Both the position numbers and the translations under genes were made by a program. A DNA stretch of 64,000 bases, taken from NCBI RefSeq assembly GCF_002953715.1, contig NZ_CP025012.1, positions 2,294,001 through 2,358,000 of the forward strand. The letters are read 5' to 3'. Within the stretch, counting starts at the first letter, position 1. Every line of letters starts with the position of its first letter. Under the pieces are notes generated by a model. The model did no database searches and was not told the origin of the DNA. It saw nothing but the letters and a program-made list of their open reading frames with translations. Positions 47,823-56,370 of the stretch are shown here, piece after piece. Origin of the DNA: Rhizobium leguminosarum. GTDB taxonomy: Bacteria; Pseudomonadota; Alphaproteobacteria; Rhizobiales; Rhizobiaceae.

Positions 47823-47838
47823 TGTTCAACACTGAACA
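47823..47838. promoter_or_regulatory. MarR operator, perfect inverted repeat
   Basis: TGTTCA-acac-TGAACA lies in the 47-bp gap between the divergent hydrolase and MarR genes, and a further TGAACA half-site occurs at 47853, in the first codons of the MarR gene. This is a good candidate for binding by the adjacent MarR protein. Confidence 0.65.
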
Positions 47839-47851
47839 ATAAAGTACAACG

Positions 47852-48319
47852 ATGAACAAAAATCAATCCCTTCCCTGGGATCATCCGCGTTTTCGCAGCT
47901 GGATCGCGGTGGCTCGCGCCTGCCAGCTCATGCAACAATCCCTGGCCCGCTCGCTTGCCGATCTCGACATCAAGCCGCCGCACCTCGATATCCTGGTCAA
48001 TCTCTATCGTTTCGAGGGCATCTCGCAGCAGGAGCTGGCGCGCAAGCTGCTGGTCGGCCGTTCCAATATGAGCATGCTCTTGCCGCAGATGGAGAAGCGC
48101 GGTCTGCTCCTTCGCCGCGATGACGAGCGCGACAAGCGCGTGCTGCGCCTCTATTTGACGCCAGAGGGTCGGAAGCTGAGTGAGGAAGCCATGGCCATCC
48201 AGACCGGCCTCATCGACCGGGTGCTGTCGGACGAGCCGATAGAGCAATGCATGTCGACCGCCGATTCGATGGAGCGCATCATCACCGTGCTGCTGAAAGA
48301 TCTGCGCGACGAGGATTGA
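47852..48319 (+). CDS. MarR family transcriptional regulator
   Basis: 155-residue winged-helix repressor. The DNA-binding core is at about residues 40-100: PHLDILVNLYRFEGISQQEL, ARKLLVGRSNMSMLLPQME, then the wing KRGLLLRRDDERDKRVLRLYLT, the classical MarR DxR-RxxL pattern. ATG 47852 is used. It is divergent from the hydrolase/PPOX pair and overlaps a candidate operator, so autoregulation and control of those genes are likely. Confidence 0.92.
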   Translation: MNKNQSLPWDHPRFRSWIAVARACQLMQQSLARSLADLDIKPPHLDILVNLYRFEGISQQELARKLLVGRSNMSMLLPQMEKRGLLLRRDDERDKRVLRLYLTPEGRKLSEEAMAIQTGLIDRVLSDEPIEQCMSTADSMERIITVLLKDLRDED

Positions 48320-48322
48320 TGC

Positions 48323-49513
48323 TCAATGCAGCGTCGGCGCCGCCTGGGTACCGGTCAGCGAGCGATATTCCCAGGCGGCAACGATGATCAGCACCAGCGT
48401 CGCCAGAATGCCCATCAAATAGACCTCGATGAAGGGTGCGGCGAAGGCGAGCAGGATCAGCAGCACGAGCCCGGCCAGATGTGATAGCGGCAGCTGGCCG
48501 CTGGTCGCGCCCTTGAACCAGAGATTGCCGATCAGGAACAGGCCGGAGCCGCCGAGCACGGCCGCGGCGATGCCGAGATTGCCGGTCTCATGCGGATGCG
48601 AGAACATGAACTCGACCGCGACCGCATGGACGATGATGCCGGCAAGGATAGGGATATGCCCATAGGTGAAGGCCTGCCGCGCCAAGCTTCCCGGCGTCTC
48701 TTCATGCTCGATGCGGTGGGCGGCGCGCCCGTGGCCGAAGCGGAAATAGAGCCACCACATGGCGACCGTGCCGATAAAACCGGTGACGAAGACGACGCTG
48801 GTCAGTCCTGAGAACGGCAGTTCCGAAAAGGTGCGGCCGGAAACGAGGATCGCTTCGCCGAGGCAGATGATGACGAAGAGTGCGCAGCGTTCGGCCATAT
48901 GCGCGCCGGAAACATCCCAGTCCCGCGCCGTCGAGCGCCCGAGCCCAGGCACGGCAAAGCCCGCAGCCGGCCCGGCATATTCGATCGCAAGCGCAATCAC
49001 CCAGGCGATCAGCCGGGCTTCATGCTCGAGCAGCCCGCCGGCAATCCAGAAGACCCCGGCAACCACGAGCCAGGTGGTGATGCGGACGAAATTCAGCGTG
49101 TTGGGGCGGTCGACGCGCGTCATCGCATAGGTCGTAAACAGCGAGCGCCCGACCTGCATCGCCACATAGGCTCCGGCAAACAGCAGCCCCTTGTCACCGA
49201 ACGCCTCGGGAATGGAAGCAGACAGCAGCAGCCCGAGCATCATCAGCGCCACCAGCATGCCACGCACCGGCATTTTCTCGGGATCGAGCCAGTTCGTCAC
49301 CCAGGCGGTGAAGATCCATACCCACCAGACGGCGAAGGTCATCAGCGCCGCTTCGGCAGCACCGAGCGGCGTATAGTGGGCGGCGAGCGCATGCGAGAGC
49401 TGCGAGATCGAAAAGACGAAGACCAGGTCGAAGAACAGTTCGAGGAAGGTCACCTTGCTGCCGCTGGCGCTGCCCTTGGCGCGCAGCCAGTTCTTTCCGT
49501 TCGTTTTCGCCAT
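48323..49513 (-). CDS. Low temperature requirement protein A (LtrA) family membrane protein
   Basis: 396-residue integral membrane protein with about ten to twelve helices. The LtrA hallmark is at the N-terminus, VTFLELFFDLVFVFSISQLS (residues 21-40), followed by AVWWVWIFTAWVTNWLDPE, and near residue 205 by HMAERCALFVIICLGEAIL. The first member was linked to growth of Listeria in the cold, but the molecular function of the family is not known. It converges on the MarR gene with only 3 bp between stops. Confidence 0.9.
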   Translation of the reverse strand: MAKTNGKNWLRAKGSASGSKVTFLELFFDLVFVFSISQLSHALAAHYTPLGAAEAALMTFAVWWVWIFTAWVTNWLDPEKMPVRGMLVALMMLGLLLSASIPEAFGDKGLLFAGAYVAMQVGRSLFTTYAMTRVDRPNTLNFVRITTWLVVAGVFWIAGGLLEHEARLIAWVIALAIEYAGPAAGFAVPGLGRSTARDWDVSGAHMAERCALFVIICLGEAILVSGRTFSELPFSGLTSVVFVTGFIGTVAMWWLYFRFGHGRAAHRIEHEETPGSLARQAFTYGHIPILAGIIVHAVAVEFMFSHPHETGNLGIAAAVLGGSGLFLIGNLWFKGATSGQLPLSHLAGLVLLILLAFAAPFIEVYLMGILATLVLIIVAAWEYRSLTGTQAAPTLH

Positions 49514-49575
49514 ATGGCCCCCCGATGGCTGGAATTATGTGTGGATTAAAAGCGATAGCTGCGCTCTCGTGACCC

Positions 49576-49953
49576 TCAGCGCGGCTTCTCCGCCGTGTCG
49601 CGGTTCATGCCCTTTTCGCTGAGCTCGTCCTCGTAGGCGGAAAACAGCTCAGCGCCGCGTTCGCCGAGCTCGCGCAGATAGGTCCAGGTGTAGATGCCGG
49701 TATCGTGCATGTCGTCAAAACCGATCCGGACCGCGTAATTGCCGGTCGGCATCATCGAGATGATCGCGACATTGCGCTTGCCGGGCACCGTCACCTTCTG
49801 CCCCGGCCCGTGGCCCTGCACCTCGGCCGAGGGCGACAGCACACGCAAGAGCTCTGCCGACAGGTCGAAGCTCTGGCCGTCGTTGAAGGTCACCACCAGC
49901 CGCTGCCTGTCTTTCGAGACGCGAAGTTCGCTCGGCCAGATATCGCTCATCAT
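49576..49953 (-). CDS. DUF971 domain protein
   Basis: 125-residue protein of the DUF971 (gamma-butyrobetaine-hydroxylase-like N-terminal) family. It shows WPSELRVSKDRQRLVVTFND, the AELLRVLSPSAEVQGH stretch and YAVRIGFDDMHDTGIYTWTYLRELG, the usual order. DUF971 is a small zinc-containing beta domain also fused to Fe-S and hydroxylase proteins; the free form is of unknown role. It is divergent from moaA across 133 bp. Confidence 0.88.
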   Translation of the reverse strand: MMSDIWPSELRVSKDRQRLVVTFNDGQSFDLSAELLRVLSPSAEVQGHGPGQKVTVPGKRNVAIISMMPTGNYAVRIGFDDMHDTGIYTWTYLRELGERGAELFSAYEDELSEKGMNRDTAEKPR

Positions 49954-50086
49954 TTTGTCCTCTTCTCATGCGAGGAGTAGGCGCTGATCTTTTTCAGCGC
50001 AAGCTGAAATTGGCATGCTCGCGAGGGCAGTTTCCCTTGACGCGACAATAGCATATGCCCACATTGATGAGAGTACGGAGATACAG

Positions 50087-51133
50087 GTGAACACCAGAGT
50101 TGGAACGATAGGCAATGCATCGCCGCTGGTGGCAGGTGCGGACCCGATGATCGACCCCTTCGGGCGGGCGGTCACCTATCTCCGCGTCTCCGTCACCGAC
50201 CGCTGCGATTTCCGCTGCACCTATTGCATGGCGGAGAACATGACCTTCCTGCCGAAGAAGGATCTCTTGACGCTGGAGGAGCTCGACCGGCTCTGTTCCG
50301 CCTTCATCGCCAAGGGCGTCAGCAAGATCAGGCTGACCGGCGGCGAACCCTTGGTGCGCAAGAACATCATGTATCTGGTTCGCCAGCTCGGCCAGAAGAT
50401 CGGTTCCGGCCTCGACGAGCTGACGCTGACGACCAACGGCTCGCAGCTTTCCCGCCATGCCGAGGAGCTTTATGATTGCGGCGTGCGCCGCATCAACGTT
50501 TCACTCGATACGCTCGACCCCGACAAGTTCCGCAAGATCACCCGCTGGGGCGATTTCGACAAGGTCATGGAAGGCATCGATGCCGCTCAGAAAGCCGGGC
50601 TGAAGATCAAGCTCAACGCCGTGGCGCTGAAGGATTTCAACGATGCCGAGATGCCGGAGCTTCTGCGCTTCGCCCACGGCCGCGGCATGGATTTGACCGT
50701 CATCGAAACCATGCCGATGGGCGAGATCGAAGAAGACCGCACCGACCAGTACCTGCCGCTGTCGAAACTGCGCGCCGATCTCGAAGACCAGTTCACCCTT
50801 GCTGACATCGACTACCAGACCGGCGGCCCGGCGCGTTACGTCAGGGTCGAAGAAACCGGCGGCCGCCTCGGCTTCATCACGCCAATGACGCATAATTTCT
50901 GCGAGAGCTGCAACCGCGTGCGCCTCACCTGCACCGGCACGCTCTACATGTGCCTCGGCCAGAACGACGCCGCCGATCTCCGCGCGAGCCTCCGCGCCAC
51001 CGAAGACGACGCCCTCCTCCACGCCGCCATCGACGAGGCCATCACCCGCAAACCCAAGGGTCACGACTTCATCATCGACCGCACGCATAATCGTCCGGCC
51101 GTGGCGCGGCATATGAGTGTTACGGGTGGGTGA
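50087..51133 (+). CDS. moaA: GTP 3',8-cyclase, molybdenum cofactor biosynthesis
   Basis: Radical-SAM enzyme that starts molybdopterin synthesis by rearranging GTP. 348 residues beginning at GTG 50087, with GGAG 6 bp upstream. The radical-SAM cysteines are 40, 44 and 47 ([14 protein letters not shown]); the second 4Fe-4S site is in [15 protein letters not shown] near residue 270-285. It departs from the canonical C-terminal GG only in ending HMSVTGG, which keeps the double Gly needed with MoaC. No other moa gene is next to it. Confidence 0.96.
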   Translation: MNTRVGTIGNASPLVAGADPMIDPFGRAVTYLRVSVTDRCDFRCTYCMAENMTFLPKKDLLTLEELDRLCSAFIAKGVSKIRLTGGEPLVRKNIMYLVRQLGQKIGSGLDELTLTTNGSQLSRHAEELYDCGVRRINVSLDTLDPDKFRKITRWGDFDKVMEGIDAAQKAGLKIKLNAVALKDFNDAEMPELLRFAHGRGMDLTVIETMPMGEIEEDRTDQYLPLSKLRADLEDQFTLADIDYQTGGPARYVRVEETGGRLGFITPMTHNFCESCNRVRLTCTGTLYMCLGQNDAADLRASLRATEDDALLHAAIDEAITRKPKGHDFIIDRTHNRPAVARHMSVTGG

Positions 51134-51284
51134 GGCGCGGTCGCCGCGAAGCGGGGAGCGATCGATCCAGTGAATCGATCGCAGCGCCGAACGCCCTGAG
51201 CCCCGCGAAGGGCCGGGATACGGTGCGGCAAACTCCCTAAACACAGCCACAGCATCAACGCCCAAAAGAAAGGAAGCGGACGCT

Positions 51285-51492
51285 GCCACAAACCTCTTCT
51301 ACCCAGCGGGGAGAAGATGCCGGCAGGCAGATGAGGGGGTGAGCAGTGAAACTGCGAATGCGGTGAGCGCAAGCGAAGAGCAATGAAGGCGTGCCGTGCG
51401 GCCCCCTCATCCGACCCTTCGGGCCACCGACCGGGGTCGAGCCACGGGTTTCGACCCGTCCTTCGGACCCCCGCTGGGGAGAAGAGGGAAAT
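51285..51492. repeat. Dispersed intergenic repeat, copy 3 (long form with nested insert)
   Basis: Begins CCTCTTCTACCCAGCGGGGA and ends GCTGGGGAGAAGAGG. Reversed, it matches 45896-46075 in both arms and in the GAGCGCAAGCGAAG centre, but the right arm contains an extra block of about 40 bp with GGGGTCGAGCC...GGTTTCGACCC and CCGTCCTTCGGA. The same block is in copy 1 at 41383. It fills the gap between moaA and the methyltransferase. Confidence 0.8.
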
Positions 51493-51506
51493 TGCCACCC
51501 CACGCA

Positions 51507-52292
51507 TCACCCAGGCTTGCGCGCACAGATCGCAAACCGGTCCTGCACCATGCGCTCGAGCCCGCGCAGGAACGGCATCTTGCGGGCCTGCGCCCAATGG
51601 ATATCGGCAAGCTTGCGGTCGACGACAATATCCGTAAATCCGGCTTGGCCCAGAAGATCGACGACTGCTTCGGCCGGCATCTGGGTGGAGAAATGCACGC
51701 GTGAGCGGATCTTCTGGTGCCGCGCCATCATCTCCGGCGTCATGTGGGTCGCCGCCGGCTTGCCCGTCACCTTCGTCCAGAACTTCTGCAGGCCCTTGAC
51801 CCAGTTCTCCTTGCCCATATTGCCGTCGAGGATCAGCACCTTGCCGCCCGGCTTCAGCACTGCGAACCATTCCTTAAAGGCAGAAGCCGGGTCCACCAGC
51901 GTCCAGACGAGATGCCGGTTGGTGATAACGTCGTAGCTTTCCCGTGGCTCCATCGTGTTTTCGGCGTCGCCGGACACGAAGCGGATATCGGTGCCGCGCT
52001 TCTTCGCCTTGGCGCGCGCCTGCGCCAGCATCGCATCCGACCAGTCGAGGCCGGTGACGGCAAAGCCGGCACCATGCATCAGATGCGAGATGACGGCGGT
52101 GCCGCAGGCAAGATCGAGCGCCGCGCGCCCTTGGCCCTCACCCAGATGTTTTCTGATCAGCCGCTGCCAGCCTTTCCGCTCCGCTTCCGAAAAGATTTCA
52201 TGACCGACGCTCTGGTCGAAGGTCGCCGCCCGTTCCGACCAGAAGTCGCGGATTTCGTCGCGGATGGAGTAGTTCGTGTTCATGGAATTCAT
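51507..52292 (-). CDS. Class I SAM-dependent methyltransferase
   Basis: 261-residue methyltransferase. Motif I is LDLACGTAVISHLM (about residues 61-74), followed by GLDWSDAMLAQARAK and FVSGDAENT and the post-motif LKPGGKVLILDG. Three possible ATGs exist (52301, 52292, 52283); I take 52292. It is divergent from the iron ABC operon, across a region with an iron-box-like motif, so it may be iron-regulated as well. The acceptor is unknown; members next to siderophore importers could modify the ligand, but that is speculation. Confidence 0.85.
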   Translation of the reverse strand: MNSMNTNYSIRDEIRDFWSERAATFDQSVGHEIFSEAERKGWQRLIRKHLGEGQGRAALDLACGTAVISHLMHGAGFAVTGLDWSDAMLAQARAKAKKRGTDIRFVSGDAENTMEPRESYDVITNRHLVWTLVDPASAFKEWFAVLKPGGKVLILDGNMGKENWVKGLQKFWTKVTGKPAATHMTPEMMARHQKIRSRVHFSTQMPAEAVVDLLGQAGFTDIVVDRKLADIHWAQARKMPFLRGLERMVQDRFAICARKPG

Positions 52293-52344
52293 CTGAGGCA
52301 CCCCGGCATCGGATCAGTTTGGAAACGCTCTAAAACATATAACT

Positions 52345-52359
52345 TGATTCATAAAGTCA
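52345..52359. promoter_or_regulatory. Iron-responsive operator (IRO)-like motif
   Basis: TGATTCATAAAGTCA fits TGA-N9-TCA, the core described for RirA-regulated rhizobial iron genes. It is 49 bp upstream of the iron-binding protein gene and 53 bp from the divergent methyltransferase start, in an AT-rich promoter stretch. The core is short, so chance is possible, but the position is apt. Confidence 0.55.
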
Positions 52360-52407
52360 TATTTCTTATGCCTGCGGACATTATTCAGACCTCGGGGGAA
52401 TTTCCAG

Positions 52408-53544
52408 ATGAATTTCGTGAAAATGCTCGCAGTCTCCGCAGCGGCGATTGCGAGCCTGATGCCGCTTTCGGCCTGGGCGCAGTCCTTCACCGTCAAGGAT
52501 GTGGCGGGTCGCGAAGTGACCTTCGACAAGCCGGTCGAGCGTGTGATCCTTGGGGAAGGCCGCATGCTCTACGCGGTCGCGCCGATCGAGAAGGAAGATC
52601 CCTTCGCCAAGATCGTCGGCTGGCGCAACGATCTCTGGACCACCGACAAGGACGGCTTCAACGCCTATGTCGAAAAGTTTCCGAAGGGCAAGGACCTGCC
52701 CTTCCTCGGTAACCTCACAGACGGCACGCTGCAGACCGAAACGGTCGTCAAGCTTCATCCCGATGTGCTGCTGCTGCCGATCGGCAACAAGGCGGCCGCC
52801 GACGAGGTGAAGCTCGAGGACATGCTGAACGGCATCGGCGTGAAGATCGTCTATATCGATTTCCGCGAGCATATCCTCGCCAACACCGAGCCGAGCCTGA
52901 AGATCCTCGGCCAGATCTTCGGCCATGAGGACCGCGCCGAAGCCGTGGCCAGCTTCTGGAAGGAGCAGCTGGCCCGCGTGACGGACAAGCTGAAGGCCGC
53001 CAATCCGCCGAAGCCGAATGTCTTCATGTATCGCGCCGCCGGCCTGGTGGAGTGCTGCGGCACCTTCGGTCCTGACAATTTCGGCCTGATGGTCGATTGG
53101 GCCGGCGGCCACAATCTCGGCTCCGACTTCCTGCCGGGCTATACCGGCTCGATCAATGCCGAGCAGGTCGTCGCCTCCAATCCTGACGTCATCGTCGTCA
53201 CCGGCTCCAACTGGAGCCAGACCAAGAATGCCAAGGACTTTGTGAATGTCGGCCCGAATGCGGCAGCCACCTTCGACGACAGCCGCAAGGCTCTGAACAC
53301 GCTGATGGAAAACCCTGCCTTCACCGGCTCCAGGGCGGTTGCCGGCGGCCATGTCCACGCGATCTGGCACCAGTTCTATACCAGCCCCTACCAGTTCGTC
53401 GCCGTCCAGCAACTGGCCAAATGGTTCCATCCGAACCTCTTTGCCGATCTCGATCCCGATGCCACCTTCAAGGAATTCCACGAAAAATTCCTGCCGGTCG
53501 CCTATCAGCCGGGTTACTGGGTCGACGCCAAGGCAGGTCAGTAA
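52408..53544 (+). CDS. Iron(-siderophore) ABC transporter, substrate-binding protein
   Basis: Periplasmic binding protein of the TroA/FepB type, 378 residues, with a signal peptide (1-24, ending AWAQS). The family start TVKDVAGREVTFDKPVERVI is at about residues 28-47; KLHPDVLLLPIG and VASNPDVIVVTGSNW are the two characteristic strand-loop repeats. It delivers iron, probably as a chelate, to the permease encoded 6 bp downstream. An IRO-like box precedes it, so iron repression through RirA is likely. No TonB receptor is in view. Confidence 0.9.
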   Translation: MNFVKMLAVSAAAIASLMPLSAWAQSFTVKDVAGREVTFDKPVERVILGEGRMLYAVAPIEKEDPFAKIVGWRNDLWTTDKDGFNAYVEKFPKGKDLPFLGNLTDGTLQTETVVKLHPDVLLLPIGNKAAADEVKLEDMLNGIGVKIVYIDFREHILANTEPSLKILGQIFGHEDRAEAVASFWKEQLARVTDKLKAANPPKPNVFMYRAAGLVECCGTFGPDNFGLMVDWAGGHNLGSDFLPGYTGSINAEQVVASNPDVIVVTGSNWSQTKNAKDFVNVGPNAAATFDDSRKALNTLMENPAFTGSRAVAGGHVHAIWHQFYTSPYQFVAVQQLAKWFHPNLFADLDPDATFKEFHEKFLPVAYQPGYWVDAKAGQ

Positions 53545-53550
53545 TCCGAC

Positions 53551-54621
53551 ATGGCCGAGATCGCCGCCATATCGATCGAAGCCGAAGCCGGGAGGGAGCG
53601 CTACCGCGCCCTCGCCCGGCGCAAGCTGCTGATCCTTGCCGCCATGACGGCAGCGCTCTGCCTGTCCTTTGCGGTCGATCTCGCATGGGGCCCGGCCCGC
53701 TATAGTCTCAGTGAAGTCGTCGCCGCCCTTCTCGACCCCTCCTCCGTTTCGGATCAGGTGCGCGCCGTCGTCTGGGACATCCGCATGCCGGTTGCGGTGA
53801 TGGCGATCGTCGTCGGCGCATCGCTCTCCGTCGCCGGCGCGCAGATGCAGACGATCCTCGCCAATCCGCTCGCCAGCCCCTTCACGCTCGGCATTTCGGC
53901 GGCGGCAAGCTTCGGCGCCGCCCTAGCGATCGTCACCAGCGTTCCGCTGCTGCCGGTCGCAGCCGGCCTGCTCGTGCCGGTCAATGCCTTCATCATGGCG
54001 CTGATCGCCACGCTCTTCATCCATTTCGTCTCGCAGGCCCGCGGCGTCTCGGTGCAGACGGTGGTGCTGCTCGGCATCGCGCTGGTTTTCACCTTCAATG
54101 CGGCGCTCGCCTTCCTGCAATATCTCGCCTCCGAACAGGCGCTGTCTGCCGTCGTCTTCTGGACGATGGGCAGCCTCACCAAGGCCACCTGGCCGAAGAT
54201 CTGGGTGACGCTTACCGTTCTCCTGATCGCCCTGCCGCTCTTTGCCCGCAACGCCTGGGCGCTCACCGCCATCCGCCTCGGCGAGGACAAAGCCGCGAGC
54301 TTCGGCGTCAACGTCCGCCGCATCCGGCTGGAAACCATGCTGATCGTCTCGCTGCTTGCCGCAGTCCCCGTGAGCTTCGTCGGCACGATCGGCTTCGTCG
54401 GCCTCGTCGGGCCGCATATCGCGCGCATGATCCTCGGCGAGGATCAGCGCTTCTTCCTGCCGGGCTCGATCCTGTCGGGCGCGCTGCTGCTCTCGCTGAC
54501 GTCAATCGTCTCGAAGTCGATCATCCCTGGCGTCGTCTTCCCGATCGGCATCATCACCGCGTTGGTCGGCGTGCCCTTCTTCTTCTCGCTCATCCTCTCG
54601 AACAGGAGCCGGTCATGGTAG
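53551..54621 (+). CDS. Iron ABC transporter permease (FecCD family)
   Basis: Inner-membrane permease of 356 residues with about ten helices, the usual FecCD/BtuC size. Conserved segments are DIRMPVAVMAIVVGASLSVA (residues 73-92), GAQMQTILANPLASPFTLGIS and GFVGLVGPHIARMILGEDQR near the cytoplasmic coupling helix. A hydrophilic N-terminal 25 residues precede the first helix. It would act as a homodimer. The gene starts 6 bp after the binding-protein stop and overlaps the ATPase gene by 7 bp, so the three are one operon. Confidence 0.94.
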   Translation: MAEIAAISIEAEAGRERYRALARRKLLILAAMTAALCLSFAVDLAWGPARYSLSEVVAALLDPSSVSDQVRAVVWDIRMPVAVMAIVVGASLSVAGAQMQTILANPLASPFTLGISAAASFGAALAIVTSVPLLPVAAGLLVPVNAFIMALIATLFIHFVSQARGVSVQTVVLLGIALVFTFNAALAFLQYLASEQALSAVVFWTMGSLTKATWPKIWVTLTVLLIALPLFARNAWALTAIRLGEDKAASFGVNVRRIRLETMLIVSLLAAVPVSFVGTIGFVGLVGPHIARMILGEDQRFFLPGSILSGALLLSLTSIVSKSIIPGVVFPIGIITALVGVPFFFSLILSNRSRSW

Positions 54622-55367
54622 CCCTTCAGTTGCAGTCGGTCGGCGCCTATCACGGCCGCAAACTCTTCGTCGAGGACGTGACGACGCCGGTGATGAAGTC
54701 GGGCGAGGTCGTGGCGGTGATCGGCCCGAACGCTGCCGGCAAGTCGACGCTGTTCAAACGTATCACCGGCCTGCTCAAGGGGCCGGGCCATGTCGTCGTC
54801 GAAGGCTCGAAGACGAAAAACGCCATCAGCTACATGCCGCAGGATACCTCGGCAAACGCGGTGCTGACGGTCTACGAATCCATCCTTCTCGCCCGCAAGC
54901 AGGGCCAGTCCTGGGCCGTCAGCGACAGCGATCTCCGCTTCATCGACGAGATCATGACGGCGCTCGATATGTCAGCCATCGCCTTCCGCGATCTCGGCGC
55001 GCTGTCCGGCGGCCAGCGCCAGCTCGTCTCGATCGCCCAGGCCTTGGTCCGCGAGCCCGAGATCATGCTGATGGACGAACCAACAAGCGCGCTCGACCTG
55101 CACCGCCAGGTCGAGGTCCTCGACTTCATGCGCCGCCAGGCCCGCGCCAAGGGCATGATCGTCCTCATCGCCATCCACGACCTCAACCAGGCGCTCCGCT
55201 TCGCCGACAAGGTCCTCGTCATCGCCAACGGCCGCATGCACGCCTGCGGCAATCCCCGCGACGTCGTCACCGCCCAGATGCTGCGGGAGATCTACAGGGT
55301 CGAGGCCCGGGTAGAGAGATGCTCGATGGAGTACGACCACGTGATTGTGGATGGGACAGCGCATTGA
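54615..55367 (+). CDS. Iron ABC transporter ATPase
   Basis: 250-residue ATP-binding subunit of the preceding importer. Walker A GPNAAGKST (about 37-45), Q-loop YMPQDTS, signature LSGGQRQLVSIAQAL, Walker B IMLMDEPTSALD and H-loop AIHDLNQALRFAD are intact. Start is ATG 54615 with AGGAG 8 bp upstream, overlapping the permease stop. Sequence features place it with the FecE/FepC/BtuD group. The operon appears to end here. Confidence 0.95.
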   Translation: MVALQLQSVGAYHGRKLFVEDVTTPVMKSGEVVAVIGPNAAGKSTLFKRITGLLKGPGHVVVEGSKTKNAISYMPQDTSANAVLTVYESILLARKQGQSWAVSDSDLRFIDEIMTALDMSAIAFRDLGALSGGQRQLVSIAQALVREPEIMLMDEPTSALDLHRQVEVLDFMRRQARAKGMIVLIAIHDLNQALRFADKVLVIANGRMHACGNPRDVVTAQMLREIYRVEARVERCSMEYDHVIVDGTAH

Positions 55368-55391
55368 GGCTGCCAAAATCAGTCTGCCTCA

Positions 55392-56342
55392 TCAGTTGAT
55401 CAATCGCTGCGCGGTAAACTTGTCCGTAACAAGCATGTCGATGACCCCCACGCGGAGCGCCCCTGCGATAGCGTCAGTCTTTTTGGATCCGCCGGCAAGA
55501 GCAATGACCCGGTCCACCCGTTCGAGATCCTCGAGTGGAAGCCCTATGACCCGGTCGTCCAGGGGTGTCTTGACCGGCTTGCCGTTTTTATCGAAGAAGC
55601 GAAGTGAGATATCGCCGACGGCTCCCGCTTCCGCGAGATCAGACAGTTCCCGAGACGAAAAGATGTTGCCGGACCGTGCGAGAAGTTCGGACGGTTCGAC
55701 TGCTCCGATTCCGACAATCGCAAGCGTTATGCTGCCGAACAAGTCCATCGTCTCTCGAACGTATGGATCGGCCTGCATAAGAAATTTTGCCTCTCTGGAC
55801 GTCGTAACGCCTTGCACGGCGAGCAGTTTTGGCTCAGCGCCGGTCAGCCGAGCAAGCCGCGTGGTAAGCTGCGTCGCATGCGTCTGCACTGAAGGATCGC
55901 CCATGCCTCCAAGGGTTTGGACGACGTATTTCGCCTGAGCGCTCTTCAGGGGATGAATGTTCTCAACCATCTTGGAGATGGTCTGGCTCCAACTCGAAAC
56001 GCCGATGATCTCCCCTGGCGCAAGCGTCACCTCCAAGAGATGAGCCGCTGCCTCTCCGATACGGGCCATGATGGCTCCGTCCCGATCTTCCGTGCACTCA
56101 ACGACGATCGCCTCCGGCAAATCATATTTCTCGCGAAGCGCGCCCTCAAGCTCACTGTAGGTGCCAACGGGCGGGGTCACGCTGGTTCGCACAATATCTT
56201 CAGCCTCAGCACGCTTGAGCATGCGCGACACTGTCGCCTGCGACAGGCGAAGGTGCTCTGCGATCTCCGCCTGTCGCCGTCCCTCCAAATGGTACATCTG
56301 GGCGACCCTTGAGATGAGGCGGAGTTCATTGAGGCGAGTCAT
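55392..56342 (-). CDS. SorC-type sugar-binding transcriptional regulator
   Basis: 316-residue regulator of the DeoR/SorC group. Residues 10-50 hold the helix-turn-helix (VAQMYHLEGRRQAEIAEHLR, LSQATVSRMLKRAE); residues 60-316 form the SorC sugar-phosphate-binding domain (IIGVSSWSQTISKMVENIHP, VQTLGGMGDPSVQTHA, DLFGSITLAIVGIGAVEPSE, GDISLRFFD, VIALAGGSKKTDAIAGAL). It is last in the leftward group, after the kinase. A candidate operator lies directly upstream and again in the divergent promoter, so it should control the whole sugar cluster. The inducer is probably a phosphorylated intermediate. Confidence 0.93.
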   Translation of the reverse strand: MTRLNELRLISRVAQMYHLEGRRQAEIAEHLRLSQATVSRMLKRAEAEDIVRTSVTPPVGTYSELEGALREKYDLPEAIVVECTEDRDGAIMARIGEAAAHLLEVTLAPGEIIGVSSWSQTISKMVENIHPLKSAQAKYVVQTLGGMGDPSVQTHATQLTTRLARLTGAEPKLLAVQGVTTSREAKFLMQADPYVRETMDLFGSITLAIVGIGAVEPSELLARSGNIFSSRELSDLAEAGAVGDISLRFFDKNGKPVKTPLDDRVIGLPLEDLERVDRVIALAGGSKKTDAIAGALRVGVIDMLVTDKFTAQRLIN

Positions 56343-56356
56343 CGCTGATCCTAGGG

Positions 56357-56370
56357 TGAATTTTTATTCA
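56357..56370. promoter_or_regulatory. SorC operator candidate 1 (autoregulation)
   Basis: TGAATTTTTATTCA is an inverted repeat 15 bp ahead of the regulator start, overlapping the kinase stop. It matches the two sites in the divergent promoter (59674-59687 and 59814-59827). Confidence 0.6.

Noticed and set aside
41383..51492. Repeated blocks considered as a CRISPR array
   Set aside because: Only three copies, kilobases apart, in different orientations and without regular spacers; they are dispersed intergenic repeats.
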